A DNA stretch of 64,000 bases from Thermoleophilia bacterium UBA2241 (lineage in GTDB: Bacteria; Actinomycetota; Thermoleophilia; UBA2241): NCBI GenBank assembly GCA_002347645.1, contig DDYF01000060.1, positions 63,249-127,248 on the forward strand, given 5' to 3'. Below are positions 44,127 through 52,780 of this stretch, in pieces (within the stretch, counting starts at the first letter, position 1; every line of letters begins with the position of its first letter). The notes below the pieces were generated by a model, which saw only the letters and a list, made by a program, of their open reading frames with translations, did not search any database and had not been told where the DNA came from. Made by a program: the position numbers and the translations under genes.

Positions 44127-45467
44127 ATGTTCGCGAAGGTCCTCATCGCCAACCGTGGCGAGATCGCCATCCGGGTGATCCGCGCCTGCCGGGAGCTCGG
44201 CGTCGGCACGGTCGGGGTCTACTCCGAGGCCGACGCCGGCTGTCTGCACGTGCGCTACGCCGACGAGGCTGTGTGCATCGGCCCGCCTCCCGCCGCGCAG
44301 AGCTACCTCGTCATGCCGGCCATCATCCAGGCGGCGCTGCAGTCAGGCGCCGAGGCGATCCATCCCGGCTACGGCTTTCTCGCCGAGCGCGCCGAGTTCT
44401 CGGCCCTCTGTCGCGAGCAGGGCATCAAGTTCATCGGGCCGGCGCCGGAGTCGATCGACCTTATGGGCGACAAGGCCGCGGCGCGGGCCACCATGATCGC
44501 CGCCGGCGTCCCCGTCACGCCGGGGTCGGACGGCGTGATCGACGACGTCGCGGAGGCCGAGCGGGTGGCTCGCGAGATCGGCCTGCCCGTCATGGTGAAG
44601 GCCTCGGCGGGGGGCGGCGGCAAGGGCATCCGCATCGTGCGCGAGGCGGATGCCCTTGCCGCCGCCGTGCGCCAGGCCCAAGCCGAGGCCCAGGCCGCCT
44701 TCGGCAACGGCGCCGTGTATGTCGAGAAGTACATCCCGGCGCCGCGCCACGTCGAGATCCAGGTGCTCGCCGACGGCCTGGGGCACGCCATCCACCTCGG
44801 CGAGCGCGACTGCTCCATCCAGCGGCGCCACCAGAAGCTCATCGAGGAGGCGCCGTCGCCGGCCGTCTCGCCGGAGTTGCGCGCGCAGATGGGCGAGGCC
44901 GCCGTCAGGGCCGCCGTCGCCGCCCGCTACGAGGGCGCCGGCACCGTCGAGTTCCTGCTCGACTCGGACGGGGCCTTCTCGTTCATGGAGATGAACACGA
45001 GGGTGCAGGTCGAGCACTGCATCAGCGAGGCCGTCACCGGCATCGACATCGTGAAGACCGGCATCCAGATCGCCGCCGGCGAGGGTCTGCCGATCCGTCA
45101 GGACGAGGTCGAGATCGAGGGTCATGCCATCGAGTTCCGCATCAACGCTGAGGATCCCGGCGCGGACTTCATGCCGACGCCCGGTCTCGTCACGACCTGG
45201 ATCCCACCCGGCGGTCCCCGGATCCGTCTCGACACGCACGTCCACCAGGGCTATATGGTGCCGCCGTTCTACGACAGCCTGCTCGGCAAGCTCATCGTAT
45301 GGGGGCGCGACCGCGAGGAGTGTCTCGCGCGGTCGCGCTGGGCGCTCGACCAGTTCATCGTCGAGGGCGTCAAGACGACGATCCCCTTCCATCGCCGCGT
45401 CATCGACCACCCGCTGTTCGTCGCCGGCGACGTGAGCACGCACTTCATCGACGACCACCTGGGCTGA
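44127..45467 (+). CDS. accC: Biotin carboxylase
   Basis: Carboxylates biotin on the carrier protein, first half of acetyl-CoA (or another acyl-CoA) carboxylase. 446 aa, the stand-alone AccC length without a carrier domain. Motifs: KVLIANRGEIAIRVIRAC, HPGYGFLAE, the ATP-grasp loop VKASAGGGGKGIRIV, EKYIPAPRHVEIQVL, RDCSIQRRHQKLIEEAPSP, FLLDSDGAFSFMEMNTRVQVEH and EFRINAEDP. The usual EHPVTE reads EHCISE, a rare variant near the active site. No accB or carboxyltransferase gene is next to it. Confidence 0.92.
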   Translation: MFAKVLIANRGEIAIRVIRACRELGVGTVGVYSEADAGCLHVRYADEAVCIGPPPAAQSYLVMPAIIQAALQSGAEAIHPGYGFLAERAEFSALCREQGIKFIGPAPESIDLMGDKAAARATMIAAGVPVTPGSDGVIDDVAEAERVAREIGLPVMVKASAGGGGKGIRIVREADALAAAVRQAQAEAQAAFGNGAVYVEKYIPAPRHVEIQVLADGLGHAIHLGERDCSIQRRHQKLIEEAPSPAVSPELRAQMGEAAVRAAVAARYEGAGTVEFLLDSDGAFSFMEMNTRVQVEHCISEAVTGIDIVKTGIQIAAGEGLPIRQDEVEIEGHAIEFRINAEDPGADFMPTPGLVTTWIPPGGPRIRLDTHVHQGYMVPPFYDSLLGKLIVWGRDREECLARSRWALDQFIVEGVKTTIPFHRRVIDHPLFVAGDVSTHFIDDHLG

Positions 45468-45591
45468 GGCGGCTCGGCGCACGGGCCCGGTCGTACCGCG
45501 CGTCGCCGGCCGTCCCGCGGCGCCCGCGTCCATTTCGCTCGTGCGCGGGTACAACATCCCGCGACGGGTACGGACGACCAGGAGGCCAGGC

Positions 45592-46302
45592 ATGGGGATC
45601 ATCGGCGACGGCGACGCCGCGCAGCTCAAGGAGCTCTTCGCTCAGCAGCTGACGAACGACGTCACGCTCGTGCACTACACGCAGCGCGAGAGCAGGATCA
45701 TCGTGCCGGGTGTCGTGCCCTGCGCGACCTGCCGCGACAACCTCGACCTTCTCGAGGAGCTCGTCGCCCTGAGCGACCGGCTGCACCTCGAGGTCCACGA
45801 CTTCAAGGGCGAGGCCGACGTGGCCGCGAAGGCCGGCATCGACAAGATCCCGGCGACGGTCGTGCGCGGCGCCGACGGGGGGGAGCGGGCGCGCTTCTTC
45901 GGGGTACCGTCAGGCTACGAGTTCACGACGCTGCTCGAGGACGTCCTGGAGGTGGGCGGCGCCGGGACGCAGCTCTCGGAGGCCAGCCGGGCGGCGATCG
46001 CGGGGCTCGAGGGCGACGTGCACATCCAGGTGTTCGTGACGCCGACGTGCCCGTACTGCCCGGCCGCGGTCCGGCTTGGGCACGCCTTGGCGCTCGCCAG
46101 CGAACGGGTGACGGCCGACATGGTCATGGCGACCGAGTTCCCGCACGTCTCGCAGCGCTACGGCGTGATGGCCGTGCCCAAGGTCGTGCTCAACGAGACG
46201 CGGACGTTCGAGGGTGCGCCGCCCGAGGAGCAGTTCGTCGAGCAGGTCGTGGCCGCGGCGTCGGGCGCCGAGGTGCCGACGGGCACCCTGAGCGACGCCT
46301 GA
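45592..46302 (+). CDS. Two-domain glutaredoxin-like protein disulfide oxidoreductase
   Basis: Thiol-disulfide exchange protein of the archaeal/thermophile PDO type. The 236-aa protein (AGGAGG before ATG 45592) has two thioredoxin folds. The N-terminal one carries CATC (44-47) and IPATVV; the C-terminal one carries CPYC (153-156) and the cis-Pro VPKVVLNE. No signal peptide, so it is cytoplasmic. Partner proteins (a thioredoxin reductase-like flavoprotein) are not in the window. Confidence 0.82.
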   Translation: MGIIGDGDAAQLKELFAQQLTNDVTLVHYTQRESRIIVPGVVPCATCRDNLDLLEELVALSDRLHLEVHDFKGEADVAAKAGIDKIPATVVRGADGGERARFFGVPSGYEFTTLLEDVLEVGGAGTQLSEASRAAIAGLEGDVHIQVFVTPTCPYCPAAVRLGHALALASERVTADMVMATEFPHVSQRYGVMAVPKVVLNETRTFEGAPPEEQFVEQVVAAASGAEVPTGTLSDA

Positions 46303-46316
46303 GGCGCGGGCGGCCA

Positions 46317-46333
46317 CTCCGGCGACGCCGGAG
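46317..46333. terminator. Short hairpin between convergent genes
   Basis: CTCCGGC-GAC-GCCGGAG, 7 bp, in the 69-bp gap between the oxidoreductase and the CinA-type gene; followed by GGGCC, no T-tract. Confidence 0.4.
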
Positions 46334-46371
46334 GGGCCGGGTGCGGGCCACGTCGTGAGTCAGACGACGTC

Positions 46372-47232
46372 TCAGTCGGCGGCAGGTGCCGGCGCGTCGG
46401 GGCGAACGTCGTAGCCGGCGGCGGCGATCTGCGCCAGCAACTGCCCGGCGGCCGGTGCGAGCAGCGCCTCGACCGAGGCTGCATCGGCGCCGCGTGCCGA
46501 CAGCGTCACCCGGATCACCGGTGTGCTGCCCAGCACCTTGGCGCGCGACTTCACGTAGACCGCCGGGTGGTCGCACTCGGCCTGCTGCAGGATCGTGGCG
46601 ATCGCCGACTCGTCCTGGATCGCCACCGTCAGGGCGCGCTCCTCGTAGTGGGCCGAGCCGAAGACCGTCGCGAAGAGGTCGTCGAGCGACTGCTCGACGA
46701 TGGCGACGAGCTCCTCGGGTACGCCGGGCAGCGAGACGATCGCCGTCGGTCCGGCCTGGGCGAGGACTGCCGGCGCCCCGCCGATCGGGTTGACGATGGG
46801 TCGGGCACCGGCCGGCAGCATGGCCATCTTGCGCCGCGCGTCGTTCATCTCGGGGAAGGGGACGAAGCCCCGGGCGTGGAACTCGGCGTACTTCTCGCGC
46901 ACCATGCGCTCCGCGTCGGGGTGCAGCGCGAGCGACACCCCGAGGCCGAGCGCGACGCCCTCGAGCGTGCGGTCGTCGCTCGTCGGCCCGAGCCCTCCGA
47001 CGGTGAACACGAGGGCCGGCCGGCGCGCGACGGCGCCGGCGACCTCGCGGGCGATGGCGTCGAGGTCGTCGCGCACCATCACCGTGCGATGCACGAGGCC
47101 GCCGAGGCCGGTCACGAGCGCGCAGAGCCGGTTGCTGTTGGTGTCGACGACGTCGCCGATGAGGACCTCGTTTCCGGCGGAGACGACCTCCACCACGGGG
47201 GCCTCTGCGGGTGGTGCGGTCGGTGTGTCCAT
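46372..47232 (-). CDS. CinA/MoaB-type molybdopterin-binding domain protein
   Basis: A 286-aa protein (ATG 47232) containing the COG1058 domain. Seen are VEVVSAGNEVLIGDVVDTNSNRL, the VFTVGGLGPTSDDRTLEGVA loop, LPGVPEEL and the NPIGGAPAV segment. It corresponds to the N-terminal half of CinA but lacks the C-terminal NMN-deamidase domain. In this family such proteins act in pyridine-nucleotide repair or are uncharacterised. It is divergent from the amidotransferase gene. Confidence 0.8.
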   Translation of the reverse strand: MDTPTAPPAEAPVVEVVSAGNEVLIGDVVDTNSNRLCALVTGLGGLVHRTVMVRDDLDAIAREVAGAVARRPALVFTVGGLGPTSDDRTLEGVALGLGVSLALHPDAERMVREKYAEFHARGFVPFPEMNDARRKMAMLPAGARPIVNPIGGAPAVLAQAGPTAIVSLPGVPEELVAIVEQSLDDLFATVFGSAHYEERALTVAIQDESAIATILQQAECDHPAVYVKSRAKVLGSTPVIRVTLSARGADAASVEALLAPAAGQLLAQIAAAGYDVRPDAPAPAAD

Positions 47233-47392
47233 GCCCGCAGTGTCGCAGACGCGCCGCCGGCGGGGCAAGCTCGGCGCCCTCGGCGGGGCGGGGACGCGCG
47301 AGGCCGCCGCGCTTCGAGGGTATGTACACTATGAGTGTCGTGGAGTGGACCGCCGGCGAGTGGCGGTGCCGAAGCACAGAGGGAGGGGCGCC

Positions 47393-48109
47393 GTGAAACC
47401 CATCGTCATCCTGCAGCACGAGCCGGACGACCCGCCGGGACTCGTCGCGACCGTTCTCGACGAACTGAAGGTACCGTTCGAGGTGCGTCGCCTCGACCTC
47501 GATCCGAGCCTGCCGGCCTACCCGGACGAGTGCGCCGGCCTGATCGTCATGGGCGGCTCCATGCATGTGCACCAGGTTCGTCAGTACCCGTTCCTGGATG
47601 CCGAGAAGGCCTACCTGCGCTCGCTGCTCAAGCAGTGCGCCCCCATCTGGGGCATCTGTCTCGGGGCGCAGCTCCTCGCCATGGCGGCCGGCGGCGACGT
47701 GCACGAGCGCAAGACGGCTGAGATCGGCTGGACGACGATCGAGAAGAAGCTGGACGACCCGCTCCTCCACGGTGTCGGGTCACCGTTCGTTGCCTTCGAA
47801 TGGCACCTCTACTCGTGCAAGCTCCCGCCGTTCGGCCAGACGATCGCCGAGAGCGAGCACGACGACGGCCTGCAGGCGTTCCGCGCAGGGGGGCGCGCCT
47901 GGGGCATCCAGTTCCATCCCGAGGTCGATGCCGGCATGATCGAGAACTGGATCGCCGAGGAGGAGAAGGATCTGGAGGCACACGCTCCGGGTCTGGTGGA
48001 ACGACTGCGTGCCGAGACGCCGCAGCGCCTTGCCGACAACGAGGTCCTCTGCCGGCACCTCACGACGAACTTCCTGCTCACGTCGGGTCTGCTTCCTGCC
48101 GACAAGTAG
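47393..48109 (+). CDS. Class I glutamine amidotransferase (GuaA-like stand-alone domain)
   Basis: A 238-aa GATase1 protein (GTG 47393, GGGAGGGG upstream). The triad is C89 in GICLGAQLLA and the His-Glu in GIQFHPEV. The FEWHLYSCKLP segment is typical of the stand-alone family that deglutamylates small molecules rather than feeding GMP synthase. No synthetase partner is adjacent. A TACACT -10 candidate is at 47325-47330 in the intergenic region shared with the CinA-type gene. Confidence 0.85.
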   Translation: MKPIVILQHEPDDPPGLVATVLDELKVPFEVRRLDLDPSLPAYPDECAGLIVMGGSMHVHQVRQYPFLDAEKAYLRSLLKQCAPIWGICLGAQLLAMAAGGDVHERKTAEIGWTTIEKKLDDPLLHGVGSPFVAFEWHLYSCKLPPFGQTIAESEHDDGLQAFRAGGRAWGIQFHPEVDAGMIENWIAEEEKDLEAHAPGLVERLRAETPQRLADNEVLCRHLTTNFLLTSGLLPADK

Positions 48110-48191
48110 CGTCGTGACAGAGAGCGAGCGCCTCGGATGGCGCGCGAGCGCGCGCAACCCTCGGACAGCGGGCGGCTCGAAGGGCGGTTGA

Positions 48192-48267
48192 CGACCTGAT
48201 CACGGACGGCCCGAAAGGCCGTGGGGGCGACCTGATCTCGGGCAGCCCCTCGGGGGAGAGGGGCTTG
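48192..48267 (+). repeat. Repeat-plus-hairpin pair downstream of the amidotransferase
   Basis: CGACCTGATC occurs at 48192-48201 and 48228-48237. The first copy is followed by the hairpin ACGGCC-CGAAA-GGCCGT, the second by AGCCCCTC-N6-GAGGGGCT. It could be a tandem terminator or a small structured RNA. The 48110-48432 gap contains no protein-coding gene that I can support. Confidence 0.4.
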
Positions 48268-48348
48268 TGAAAGGAGCCATGGGGTGGTACCTGGGGGTAC
48301 CTGTACGGGGAGCGTGTGTGGAGGGGGGACTCCCGCGTACAGTCGATA

Positions 48349-48375
48349 TGTTACCACTGTTATCACTGTTGAAAC
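48349..48375 (+). repeat. Three 9-bp direct repeats upstream of the M48 protease
   Basis: TGTTACCAC, TGTTATCAC, TGTTGAAAC in direct tandem, in an AT-rich island 58 bp before the GTG at 48433. Probably a regulator binding site; the factor is unknown. Confidence 0.5.
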
Positions 48376-48432
48376 ATCAGTTTGTCGTCAGGCTGAACGG
48401 TCCGAAGACACGGCCGCCGGGGAGGCGGTGAC

Positions 48433-49917
48433 GTGGCGCTAGAGACCCCACGCCGCAAGACGGTCTTCGAGGTCCAGCGCGAGCAGCGCTGGCGGATCTG
48501 GCTCCTGTTCGGCCTGCTTCTGCTGCTCGTCTACGCCGCGGTGTGGGTCGCCTGTCTCGTCGTCGCCCTCTCGGTCTGGGTCATCCTGCCGGTCGCCGGG
48601 GTCTTCAGTGTGGTCCTGGACTGGTGGAACACCGGGGCGATCCTCGGCCTCGCGCTCGCCGTCTCCATCGTGTACTGGTACGTCTCGCGCGTCGGCGCCC
48701 GCGGCCGGCTGTTGAGCGCCATGCGCTGCCGGCCGCTCGACCCCCACGACCGGTATCACCAGCGGCTCGCGAACATCGTCGAGGAGATGCGCATCGCCAG
48801 CGGCGCGCCGAAGGTCGACTGCGTCACGGTGTCGACGCTCGGCATGAACGCGTTCGCGTTCAGCGACCTGAAGGGCGGCGGGGTCGTCGGGGTCACCGAG
48901 GGCGCTCTGGCCCGGCTGTCGCGCCCGCAGCTGCAAGGCGTGGTGGCGCACGAGTTCGCCCACGTGCTCTCGGGGACGTACGTCACCGCGACCGTGTCAT
49001 GCCTCCTCTTCGGCATCTACTCGGAGCTCAACGAGAAGCTGGACGCCGTCGCCTCGGGCGACGAGGACTCACCGTGGGGCGCGCTCGGCCTGACGGCGCT
49101 GGTACTGCGCGCGTGGCTCGGGGTGGTCCAGGTCGCCTCGCGCGTGACCAGTTCGGCGCTGTCGCGCGAGCGCGAGCTCGACGCCGACCTCGCCGCGGCC
49201 CGCTACACGCGCGACCCTCTCAGCCTCGCCCAGGCGCTGCGCATGATCGGCCGCCACCCGGCGGGCGGCGGGTACATCCCGGAGGGTCTCGCCCCGCTCT
49301 GCATCCGGGCGACCGAGGACGAGGCGGGGCGTCCGCTCAAACGCTGGCAGCGGACGCACCCGCCGCTCAGTCTGCGCGTGGAGCGCCTGCTCGCCCTGGC
49401 CCACGTTGCGCCGGGCGACTTCGAGCGCCAGATGGACGCGGCCGTCGAACGGTTCGACGGCCGCGAGCACGCGGTGCGGCCGCCGGCCGCGACGGGCGTG
49501 CCGCGCACGGCGGCGGCGTCGCCCAGGGCGTGTCCCGGCTGCGGCGGCTCGCTGGCGCCGGCCGACTACGAAGGCATCCCTCTGCGCGTCTGCCGCGTCT
49601 GCGGCGGCCGCCTGGCGTCGACCGACCAGGTGCGGCGCATCGCGGCGCGGCGCGAGGTCGCCTTCAGCGACGGGCAGAGACGCCTGGCGGAACTGCTCGT
49701 CGCACAGGGCGACGACCTGCGCCGCGCCCGGCTGGCGCGCGGCGAGGCCGGCGTTCCCCTCATCCGTTGTCCGGAGTGCGGCGCGGCCATGATGCGTCGC
49801 CACTACAGCTACGAGCACGCCGTCGAGGTCGACTACTGCAGCATCTGCGATTTGTACTGGTTCGAGAAGGACGAGCTCGAGGCCCTGCAGATCCTCTTCG
49901 AGCGCCAGGTGACCTGA
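48433..49917 (+). CDS. M48 (HtpX-like) membrane metalloprotease with C-terminal zinc ribbons
   Basis: A 494-aa protein starting at GTG 48433. It has a cytoplasmic N-terminus, two membrane segments (about 23-45 and 67-84), and the zinc protease site HEFAH (173-177) with a downstream RERELDAD motif supplying the third ligand. The C-terminal third has two added zinc ribbons: CPGC...CRVC (about 363-385) and CPEC...CSIC (about 442-475). HtpX/Ste24-type proteases degrade misfolded membrane proteins. The zinc-ribbon extension is not part of classical HtpX and may bind partners. Confidence 0.85.
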   Translation: MALETPRRKTVFEVQREQRWRIWLLFGLLLLLVYAAVWVACLVVALSVWVILPVAGVFSVVLDWWNTGAILGLALAVSIVYWYVSRVGARGRLLSAMRCRPLDPHDRYHQRLANIVEEMRIASGAPKVDCVTVSTLGMNAFAFSDLKGGGVVGVTEGALARLSRPQLQGVVAHEFAHVLSGTYVTATVSCLLFGIYSELNEKLDAVASGDEDSPWGALGLTALVLRAWLGVVQVASRVTSSALSRERELDADLAAARYTRDPLSLAQALRMIGRHPAGGGYIPEGLAPLCIRATEDEAGRPLKRWQRTHPPLSLRVERLLALAHVAPGDFERQMDAAVERFDGREHAVRPPAATGVPRTAAASPRACPGCGGSLAPADYEGIPLRVCRVCGGRLASTDQVRRIAARREVAFSDGQRRLAELLVAQGDDLRRARLARGEAGVPLIRCPECGAAMMRRHYSYEHAVEVDYCSICDLYWFEKDELEALQILFERQVT

Positions 49918-49958
49918 GGAACCGCACGCGCGGGGACGACAGCCGCGCGGCGACCGTC

Positions 49959-49964
49959 TACACT
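49959..49964 (+). promoter_or_regulatory. -10 element of the PASTA kinase gene
   Basis: TACACT, 74 bp before the ATG at 50039; no clear -35. Confidence 0.4.
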
Positions 49965-50038
49965 TAGCAGCCGACCGCTCGCCCAGGGGCCGGCCGCGGC
50001 GGCCGGACACCTGACGAGCCCGACGTTCCGGACCGCAC

Positions 50039-51745
50039 ATGTCGCCTTCCCGCAACGACGACGACCGGCGCGGCACAGGCGACGACCTGCTGCACGACCG
50101 GTACCGACTGGGGGCCAGGCTCGGTAGCGGCGGCATGGCCGACGTCTACCTCGCCGAAGACCTGCACCTCGGCCGCCAGGTCGCCGTGAAGATCCTGCGC
50201 CCCGAGCTCGCGGCCGACGACGCCTTCGTCGAGCGCTTCCGCACCGAGGCCCGAGCCGTGGCCATGCTCAACCAGCCGAACATCGTCGCTCTGTACGACC
50301 GCGGGCAGGTCGGCGACCGCTGGTACCTGGTGATGGAGTACGTGCATGGCGAGACGCTCCGCGACCTCCTGCGCCGCGAGGGTCGCCTGGCGCCGGCGCA
50401 GGCCGTCGGGGTCGCGCGCGACATCCTCGCCGCCCTGCGCGCGGCGCACGAGCAGCGCATCATCCATCGCGACGTCACCGCGCAGAACGTGCTGCTGTCC
50501 GGCGACGGCTCCGTCAAGGTCGCCGATTTCGGCATCGCCCGCATCGGCTCCTCGGCGCTCACGCAAACGGGGACGATGCTGGGGACGTGCCACTACCTCT
50601 CGCCGGAGCAGGCCCGCGGCCTGCCGGCGGACGAGCGCTCCGATCTCTACTCCGTCGGCGTCGTGCTGTACGAGATGCTGACCGGGCGCGTCCCGTTCGC
50701 CGGCGAGAGCGACGTTGCGGTGGCGCTCAAGCACGTGAACGAGGCGCCACCGCGACCGCGCGACCTGGCGCCGGAGATCCCCGAGGCCCTGGAAGCGGTC
50801 GTCCTGCGCGCCCTCGCCAAGGACGCGGCGGACCGCTACCAGACCGCAGCCGGGTTCGCGGCGGCGCTTCCAGCGGCGCTCGCGGCGGCGGCGGAGGAGG
50901 AGGAGGCGGCGAAGCCGGCGGCGACACCGGCCGGCCCCGACGCCGCGACGGCCGCCACCGCTGCCCCGCCGCCCCGCGGCCATCCTGCTCCGACGGCCGT
51001 CGCGCCGACCCGGCTGGACCCGCCGGCAGAGCCCTCGACGACCGTGAAGCCGCGCCGGCGCGTGTCTGGCCGGCTGCTCGTGGCGGTGCTGGCCGTCGCC
51101 GCGGTCGCCGTCGGCGCCGCGGTCTACGGCTTCGTCGCCACCGTCGGCGCGGTGGTCCCCGACGTCGTCGGCCAGGCCGAAGCGGAGGCGCGCGCCGCCG
51201 TGCGGGACGCCGGCCTGCGGGTCGTGACGCACCGCGACTACGTGGACGGCATCGATGCCGGCGCCGTGGCGCGACAGCGCCCGGGCGCCGGCAAAGAGGT
51301 GGCCGACAGGGCAAGCGTCCACATCTGGGTCAGTCGCGGACCCGTCCATCTTCCGGCCCCCGATCTTCGGCGCCTCGAGGCGAGTGCCGCGCACGACGTG
51401 CTGGCCGAGGCGGGTCTCGAGCCGTCCCGCCGCAGCGGGCGTTCGGACGACGTCGCCGAAGGCGAGGTGTACCGGCAGGAGCCGGCGGCCGGCGAGACCG
51501 TGGCGCGCGGCGACACGGTGCTCTACTGGGTCAGCACCGGCCTGCCGCGCGTCCTAGTTCCCGACGTGGTCGGGTTGTCCTCGGGAGAAGCCGGGGCCGA
51601 ACTCGGGGCGGCCGGCCTCGCGGTCGACGTCGACATCACGCTCGGGTGGGGCGAGTACCCCGACACGGTCGTCGCGCAGGACCCCGTCCCCGGTACAAAG
51701 GTCGAACGGGGCGCCTCGGTCACGATCAGCGTCGCCGTGTTCTAG
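50039..51745 (+). CDS. PASTA-domain Ser/Thr protein kinase (PknB-like) with altered catalytic loop
   Basis: A membrane kinase of the type that senses peptidoglycan or lipid II. The 568-aa protein has a kinase domain (about 21-280): G-loop LGSGGMADVYLAE, K51 in VAVKILRP, DFG at 163-165. A low-complexity linker, one transmembrane helix (about 345-367) and three PASTA repeats (each with a P-DV-G or equivalent start) follow. The catalytic loop is HRDVTAQN (143-150): the Asp and Asn are kept, but the Lys of HRDxKPxN is Thr and the Pro is Ala. Activity may be reduced or use another residue. No PP2C phosphatase, FHA or penicillin-binding gene is adjacent, unlike the usual pknAB cluster. Confidence 0.9.
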   Translation: MSPSRNDDDRRGTGDDLLHDRYRLGARLGSGGMADVYLAEDLHLGRQVAVKILRPELAADDAFVERFRTEARAVAMLNQPNIVALYDRGQVGDRWYLVMEYVHGETLRDLLRREGRLAPAQAVGVARDILAALRAAHEQRIIHRDVTAQNVLLSGDGSVKVADFGIARIGSSALTQTGTMLGTCHYLSPEQARGLPADERSDLYSVGVVLYEMLTGRVPFAGESDVAVALKHVNEAPPRPRDLAPEIPEALEAVVLRALAKDAADRYQTAAGFAAALPAALAAAAEEEEAAKPAATPAGPDAATAATAAPPPRGHPAPTAVAPTRLDPPAEPSTTVKPRRRVSGRLLVAVLAVAAVAVGAAVYGFVATVGAVVPDVVGQAEAEARAAVRDAGLRVVTHRDYVDGIDAGAVARQRPGAGKEVADRASVHIWVSRGPVHLPAPDLRRLEASAAHDVLAEAGLEPSRRSGRSDDVAEGEVYRQEPAAGETVARGDTVLYWVSTGLPRVLVPDVVGLSSGEAGAELGAAGLAVDVDITLGWGEYPDTVVAQDPVPGTKVERGASVTISVAVF

Positions 51746-51841
51746 CCGCTCGGCATGGTCCTGCCGCTCCACGGCACGTCCGCGGCGGCGCTGCGCCCGG
51801 CTCGCTTCGGCATTTTCGACGGACCCGGCTGACCGGCCCCG

Positions 51842-52711
51842 TCACATCGCCCAGGCGAGCAGGCTCACTCCGGCGATCGTCGCCACGATGCCGGCTGTCT
51901 GCCACCAGGCCGGGCGCTCGCGAAGCAGGATGAAGCCGAGGAGTGTCGAGACCGTCGCGGTCTGCGCCTGCAGGACGGAGGCGACTGAGACCGGTCCCAG
52001 GGCGAGTGCGGCGCTGCCGGTGAGGAAGGCCAGCATGTCGAACACGGCGACCCCGAGCACGCCCGCCGCGTTCTGGCGCGACGGGAACGCGGATCGCCGG
52101 GCGACGAGGGCGAGCGGGACCATGACGGCGACCCCGGCGATCGACGCCACGCTCACGGTCGTGAACGGCGAGAACGCCTCGATCTGCCCGTACGAGACGA
52201 AGACGCCGGTCATGGCCGCGGCGCACACGAGGGCGAGGCCGGCGCCGGCGGCGAAGCGCCACCGGCGCCTCCCGTCGCCCTCGCCCTGGTCCTCGTTGCG
52301 CTCGACCGCCGCCAGCAGCCCACCGCCGACCGCGCAGATCAGGCCCGCCACTGCCATCGCGCTGAGCCGCTCGCCCATCGCGATGGCGATCGCCGCCGCA
52401 AAGGCGCCGTCGAGACAGGCCAGGACGACGACGAGCGAGAGCTTTCCCACGCGCAGGGCAAGCAGGAACGACCCGGTCGCCAGCGTGTACAGGAGGCCAC
52501 CGAGTGCGGCAAGGCCGAGGTCGCGAAGCTGCCCGCGGTCTGACGGCACCCCGTCGATGAACAGCGCCGGGACGCCGAGCAGCACGATGCCCGTCACGAA
52601 CATCGCGACGGTGATCGTCACCCACGACACGGTGCGCAGCAGGCGCTGGCTGACGAGGTTGTACAGGGAATAGAGGCAGGCGGCCGAGAGGCCGAGAAAG
52701 ATGGTCAACAT
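51842..52711 (-). CDS. EamA/DMT-family transporter
   Basis: A 289-aa integral membrane protein with ten predicted helices in two EamA halves. The second half has the typical SVASVLQAQTATVSTLLGFILLRERPAWWQ pattern. A charged cytoplasmic loop (NEDQGEGDGRRRWR) separates the halves. The family exports metabolites such as amino acids; the substrate cannot be read from sequence. It is 69 nt downstream of dnaE2 on the same strand and might be read from the SOS promoter. Confidence 0.85.
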   Translation of the reverse strand: MLTIFLGLSAACLYSLYNLVSQRLLRTVSWVTITVAMFVTGIVLLGVPALFIDGVPSDRGQLRDLGLAALGGLLYTLATGSFLLALRVGKLSLVVVLACLDGAFAAAIAIAMGERLSAMAVAGLICAVGGGLLAAVERNEDQGEGDGRRRWRFAAGAGLALVCAAAMTGVFVSYGQIEAFSPFTTVSVASIAGVAVMVPLALVARRSAFPSRQNAAGVLGVAVFDMLAFLTGSAALALGPVSVASVLQAQTATVSTLLGFILLRERPAWWQTAGIVATIAGVSLLAWAM

Positions 52712-52780
52712 CGTGCGAAGGTTATCAGGCGGTCGCGGGATCGGGCCCGGCCAAGGCTCCCGGAAGGGCAGGGCCGGTCG

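Noticed and set aside
43844..45151. 435-codon plus frame beginning before accC
   Set aside because: Overlaps accC in another frame; low-complexity Arg-rich sequence after the first codons.
46372..47232. Full CinA competence/damage protein
   Set aside because: Only the molybdopterin-binding-like domain is present; the C-terminal deamidase domain is absent.
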